A stretch of 7,801 nucleotides of DNA from Thermoplasmata archaeon (lineage in GTDB: Archaea; Thermoplasmatota; Thermoplasmata; Thermoplasmatales; Thermoplasmataceae). The stretch spans positions 1 through 7,801 of the forward strand of contig JAKAQT010000073.1 of assembly GCA_021819605.1 (NCBI GenBank), read 5' to 3'. A model generated the notes under the pieces. That model saw only the letters and a list, made by a program, of their open reading frames with translations, searched no databases and had not been told where the DNA came from. The position numbers and the translations under genes are program-made. Positions 5,178 to 7,801 of the stretch are shown one piece after another. Position 1 is the first letter of the stretch, and each line of letters starts with the position of its first letter.

Positions 5178-6122
5178 TCATAGAGCCGTATAAATGAATA
5201 TCATCAATGGCAGCAGTAGAATCAAGACCGACAGATATGAGGCAAAAGTGAAAATTGACAGCGCCTTTTTCACGTCATCTACGCCTGGATTCCTGTAATC
5301 AGGGTTGAACACATACTCGCCTTTCTTTTCCAGCCTTACCCCAAGGCAGTTTGACATTGAGCCCATTGGCCAGCCTGCATTGGTGCTGTCGGGGACTGCG
5401 GCTGCTGGCATCATATCATAGGATGCCGGCCTGATTCGCATTGCTGATGCCACTGAATATATGATAAGTGCGCTCAGCCTGGCGGGAAAGTAGTTCAAAA
5501 TGGTGTCAAGAATTGCAGCGAACTTCCCGAAGGAAAAATTTCTTGCATCCTTGTAGGCAATATTTGAGTCAAATGTGTTTGCTATCCTGAAGAACAGTGC
5601 TCCTGCAAGCCCAAAAATTGAAAAGTAGAATAGAGGCGACAGCACGCCGTCAACAAATCCTTCCGAGACGGTTTCAATTGCAGCGGAGCATATAAGTCCA
5701 GATTCCATTCCCGAGGTATCTCTCCGCACCACCATTGAGAGATGTTTCTTGGCAGATTCAATATCACCTGATTCAAGGGCAGAAATTATGGGCCTCACAT
5801 GGTCATTCATGCCCCTGATGGAGAATGTCGCTTTCAGGAAGAATATCATCAGGATTGCCTGAACGATTACAAAAGGTGTCAGGTAGTAGATAACTGCATA
5901 AAGGGGAATTATGAATATGGCCTCCACGGTGACCACAAAAAGCAACCCACCCAGGAATCCCCCTATTTTCCTGTAAACTGGATCCAGCTTTCCTATGGCT
6001 GTGCCAATCCACACAACTGGATGCACAGAGGCAGGATATTCTCCAACGATCCTGTCTACTGCCAGTGCGGCAAGCAGGATGGAAACAGCAAGCATAAAAC
6101 CGTAAAGGTTTGCATCAGTCAT
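5178..6122 (-). CDS. cbiB: Adenosylcobinamide-phosphate synthase CbiB (membrane)
   Basis: A 314-residue integral membrane enzyme that joins adenosylcobyric acid with aminopropanol phosphate, the product of CobD next door. Family landmarks from the ATG at 6122 are, in order: the N-terminal helix with D23 and GEYP..HPVVWIG (27-40), FSIRGMNDH, RRDTSG, ETVSEGFVDGVLSPLFY, NTFDSNIAYKD, then NYFPARLSA and NAGWPMGSM followed by GVRLEKKGEY. Hydrophobic helices lie in the first 100 residues and at the C-terminus. The frame can be opened further by a TTG at 6134, but the ATG at 6122 is preceded by GGAG at 6 bases and is preferred. It overlaps the cobD stop by 8 bases. One small departure is SEGF where many homologues have AEN, and GKFAA where many have GWASA. 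Both are tolerable within the family. Confidence 0.92.
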   Translation of the reverse strand: MTDANLYGFMLAVSILLAALAVDRIVGEYPASVHPVVWIGTAIGKLDPVYRKIGGFLGGLLFVVTVEAIFIIPLYAVIYYLTPFVIVQAILMIFFLKATFSIRGMNDHVRPIISALESGDIESAKKHLSMVVRRDTSGMESGLICSAAIETVSEGFVDGVLSPLFYFSIFGLAGALFFRIANTFDSNIAYKDARNFSFGKFAAILDTILNYFPARLSALIIYSVASAMRIRPASYDMMPAAAVPDSTNAGWPMGSMSNCLGVRLEKKGEYVFNPDYRNPGVDDVKKALSIFTFASYLSVLILLLPLMIFIYTAL

Positions 6123-7203
6123 CCTGCTCTCCAATGGACTTAATGAAACTTCTGAAGGACTCTACAAGAATCACGTTGTATTCATGTCTTTTCACAGCTA
6201 TACGGCAGAATTTTCCTGTTCCTTCTGCATCATTTATCATCTTCACAAGAATGTTCCTTGCGTTGAGAAACGATTCAAGCTCCTGAACGTCTACGGCATC
6301 CGGGATTCTTACAACAAAGTAATTTGCCCGCGGATCTCCTGCTGTATGAAAGCCAAGATTGGAAAGAGCAGACGTCATCCAGAGCCTTTCCCTCGCCGTT
6401 ATTTCTGGCAGTCGGGAAAACTGCCCGTAGTTCATGGCCATTACGAATTCAAGTGCATCCTGCCCCACAGACCATGGCTCCATAACACCTGAAATCCTGT
6501 CTATGTTCTCCCTGTTACAGGCCACTAATCCCAGCCTGAGGGATGCTAGGCCAAAAAGCTTAGTCAGCGACCGCCCCACAACAAGATTTGGATTCTCTGT
6601 TGCCTCCCTGCATGCCCTGGTTCTGTCATAATCAGAGGCAAAATCTGCGAATGCTTCGTCCAAAAAGACCATAAAATTACTTCTTTCAGCTGCTGAGAGA
6701 ATTTCCTGCATATCTGGCCAAGTGATTATATTGCCCACTGGATTTGATGGGCTTGCCAGAACTACAATGTTATAATTCCTTGATGAACTTGCTTCAAGAA
6801 TCTCTTGAATGCTGCCTGCATGGTATACTGGGATAGAGGATGCAGAACACCCAGCCTCATACTCAGAGAACGATGGGTCTATTATCAGAGCGCCCTGGGA
6901 TCTGTTGGCCTGGCAAAACTTGTATATCATATGGGTAAGGCCTGGCCCAAGTAAGATATTCTCAGAAGAAACACTCAGATACTTGGCAAGGTTCTCCAGG
7001 TATATTCTGTGATCAGGATCGGGGTATGCCCGCAAAAGATCCAGATTTCCCAATATGCCTTCTGGATATGAAACTGGAAAGTCGTTGAGGTTTGAACTGA
7101 AGTCCAGCAGTTTGCCAGCTGTCACCCCAAGCCGCCTGGCCGCTGACCAGATGTTACCGCCGTGCATCTCTTTTTTATTCATTTTAAGTGCCCTGCCATT
7201 CAT
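6115..7203 (-). CDS. cobD: CobD-type PLP enzyme: L-threonine-O-3-phosphate decarboxylase
   Basis: A 362-residue cytoplasmic fold-type I PLP enzyme that decarboxylates threonine phosphate to aminopropanol phosphate for CbiB. It starts like CobD (HGGNIWSAARRLG, 14-26, then LLDFSSNLN, 32-40). It has the aminotransferase core SPSNPVG (151-157), DEAFADF (182-188), the Schiff-base lysine K215 in SLTKLFGL, and R223 in LRLG. It is a close relative of histidinol-phosphate aminotransferase; the HGGN opening and the cob neighbours favour CobD over HisC. GPGLTH (86-91) replaces the commoner GNGATE loop that holds the cofactor phosphate. The start is uncertain: ATG 7203 lies 15 bases from GGAGG (7223-7219), while ATG 7182 gives MNKKEMHGGN, closer to family length. 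It is the first gene of the cob operon, divergent from the probable cobS. Confidence 0.88.
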   Translation of the reverse strand: MNGRALKMNKKEMHGGNIWSAARRLGVTAGKLLDFSSNLNDFPVSYPEGILGNLDLLRAYPDPDHRIYLENLAKYLSVSSENILLGPGLTHMIYKFCQANRSQGALIIDPSFSEYEAGCSASSIPVYHAGSIQEILEASSSRNYNIVVLASPSNPVGNIITWPDMQEILSAAERSNFMVFLDEAFADFASDYDRTRACREATENPNLVVGRSLTKLFGLASLRLGLVACNRENIDRISGVMEPWSVGQDALEFVMAMNYGQFSRLPEITARERLWMTSALSNLGFHTAGDPRANYFVVRIPDAVDVQELESFLNARNILVKMINDAEGTGKFCRIAVKRHEYNVILVESFRSFIKSIGEQDD

Positions 7204-7250
7204 TAATCAGCAAAGTTTCCTCCATCTTGCAGAAGGCTTGAATACATCAT

Positions 7251-7263
7251 GGATAGATATACC
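7251..7263 (-). promoter_or_regulatory. Candidate promoter of cobD-cbiB-cobT
   Basis: The minus strand reads GGTATATCTATCC, a TATA-like box centred near 7258. Initiation about 27 bases on would leave a leader of roughly 28 bases that includes GGAGG (7223-7219). No bacterial-type cobalamin riboswitch box is visible in or around this leader. Confidence 0.4.
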
Positions 7264-7540
7264 GGGCCATCTCGTTGCATTATCCGCAAGCCTCTACTGG
7301 GAGGAAGCCAGCCTTTATCCGAGAAGGTAGAATCTGTTCATGTTCTTTATGGTGCTCTTGGATCATTACTCGATCCTGTTGCATGCTTCTGACCCTGGAT
7401 AAGCATCTGCAATTGCCATGTGATATGAGAGAGGCAATGGCCCTGTGCACTGCAAAAACCCAATCTTTTCCCAGGCTCACAAATAACAGAATAATGCTGC
7501 ACTTCTTCCTCCATATCTGGTTTCCAGAATGTATCATGAC
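7264..7540. other. Divergent intergenic region between cobD and cobS, no recognised gene
   Basis: No protein family can be read in any frame. The plus strand has a 47-codon reading frame starting MDRYTGPSRCIIRKPLLGG at about 7249. It stops at 7390-7392 and is in the same phase as the downstream cobS start. A further 91-codon plus frame (7275-7550) and an 85-codon minus frame (7280-7537) are unrecognised and look like chance openings. Small hairpins occur: GGATC/GATCC (7354-7370) and TCTGG/CCAGA (7516-7528). It may be decayed coding sequence or a regulatory spacer. I cannot decide which. Confidence 0.4.
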
Positions 7541-7549
7541 AAATATTTA
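7541..7549 (+). promoter_or_regulatory. Candidate TATA box of cobS
   Basis: AAATATTTA is centred about 28 bases before the GTG at 7573, the distance expected for a leaderless archaeal transcript starting on that codon. Confidence 0.45.
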
Positions 7550-7572
7550 GATTCAGAAGCTGATACATAATT

Positions 7573-7801
7573 GTGAGTAAGGGGGATACCTCAGCCGGCA
7601 TTCTATGCGCCATATCTTTCTTCAGTATTTTTCCCGCCAGATGCCAGAGATTTGGTGAAAGCATGGCACTATGGTTCTTCGTTCCTGCTTTTATTAATGG
7701 TGCTGTGGCATCAGCGGTATACTTCATACTTTTCACCACAAATGGTCCCCTTCTGGCATCGGCCGGAGCAGTTGCAGCAATTCTTGTAATGTCCGGATTC
7801 A
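7573..7801 (+). CDS. cobS: Cobalamin synthase CobS (adenosylcobinamide-GDP ribazoletransferase), N-terminal part, runs off the window
   Basis: Seventy-six codons are open to the window edge with no stop. The N-terminus reads GILCAISFFSIFPA (9-22), the typical CobS opening of an amphipathic start followed by a SFFT-IP-like motif. Hydrophobic stretches then follow at about 31-52 (ALWFFVPAFINGAVASAVYF) and 58-75 (LLASAGAVAAILVMSGF), matching the first two CobS membrane helices. In the family, the next residues would carry the HxDG metal-binding motif just beyond the window edge. CobS joins adenosylcobinamide-GDP to the alpha-ribotide made by CobT. The GTG start at 7573 follows an in-frame stop at 7561-7563 and fits a leaderless transcript. 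Recognition is by pattern and by the cob neighbourhood, so confidence is moderate. An unrelated membrane protein is the alternative. Confidence 0.68.
   Translation, partial: MSKGDTSAGILCAISFFSIFPARCQRFGESMALWFFVPAFINGAVASAVYFILFTTNGPLLASAGAVAAILVMSGF

Noticed and set aside
7204..7572. Possible cobalamin riboswitch upstream of the cob genes
   Set aside because: I looked for the B12-box and the conserved GCC-ACTG/GGGAA core on both strands and saw none. Such riboswitches are also rare in archaea.
7347..7739. Minus-strand frame of 130 codons at the right end
   Set aside because: It runs antisense through the cobS-like frame and its promoter. The translation has no recognisable domain, whereas the plus strand gives a coherent membrane protein.
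1..7801. CRISPR array, tRNA or rRNA genes, complete insertion sequence
   Set aside because: No regularly spaced direct repeats, no tRNA-like T-arm or CCA acceptor pattern, no rRNA landmarks and no transposase were found on either strand.

Overview
The window looks like a chromosomal piece of a thermoacidophilic euryarchaeon, most probably of the Thermoplasmatales or a near relative. The reasons are an archaeal-type SRP (7S) RNA, an archaeal-family CobT, a Tat-exported Rieske protein next to a one-piece cytochrome b with no cytochrome c1, archaeal TATA boxes placed about 27 bases before likely leaderless starts, and oligo-T terminators. Base composition is moderate by eye. The assignment is an inference; no species marker is present.

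Layout. Bases 1-248 hold no convincing gene, but they carry several hairpins and an oligo-T terminator. A PadR-family repressor gene (249-731, minus) follows, with two copies of a partial dyad over its TATA box. Then comes a tightly packed minus-strand respiratory operon (827-3644). In transcription order it encodes a Rieske iron-sulfur protein, a cytochrome b with b6-type haem spacing, and three small membrane proteins of unknown function. Every junction overlaps by a few bases. Next is the SRP RNA gene (about 3766-4071, minus), with its own TATA box inside an 8-bp inverted repeat.

The right half is a cobalamin nucleotide-loop cluster. The minus-strand operon cobD-cbiB-cobT (7203 to 4173) diverges from a plus-strand gene that starts at 7573 and runs off the window. 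I read that gene as the N-terminus of cobS. Between the divergent genes lie about 370 bases with promoters but no recognisable gene.

How the genes work together. The Rieske protein and cytochrome b form the core of a bc-type quinol oxidase, and the three small proteins are plausible extra subunits. CobD makes aminopropanol phosphate, and CbiB attaches it to adenosylcobyric acid. CobT activates the lower-ligand base, and CobS joins the two halves. The guanylyltransferase step (CobY in archaea) is not encoded here. The main points of interest are the PadR operator pattern, the three unknown respiratory proteins, the architecture of the SRP promoter, and the two unexplained non-coding stretches.
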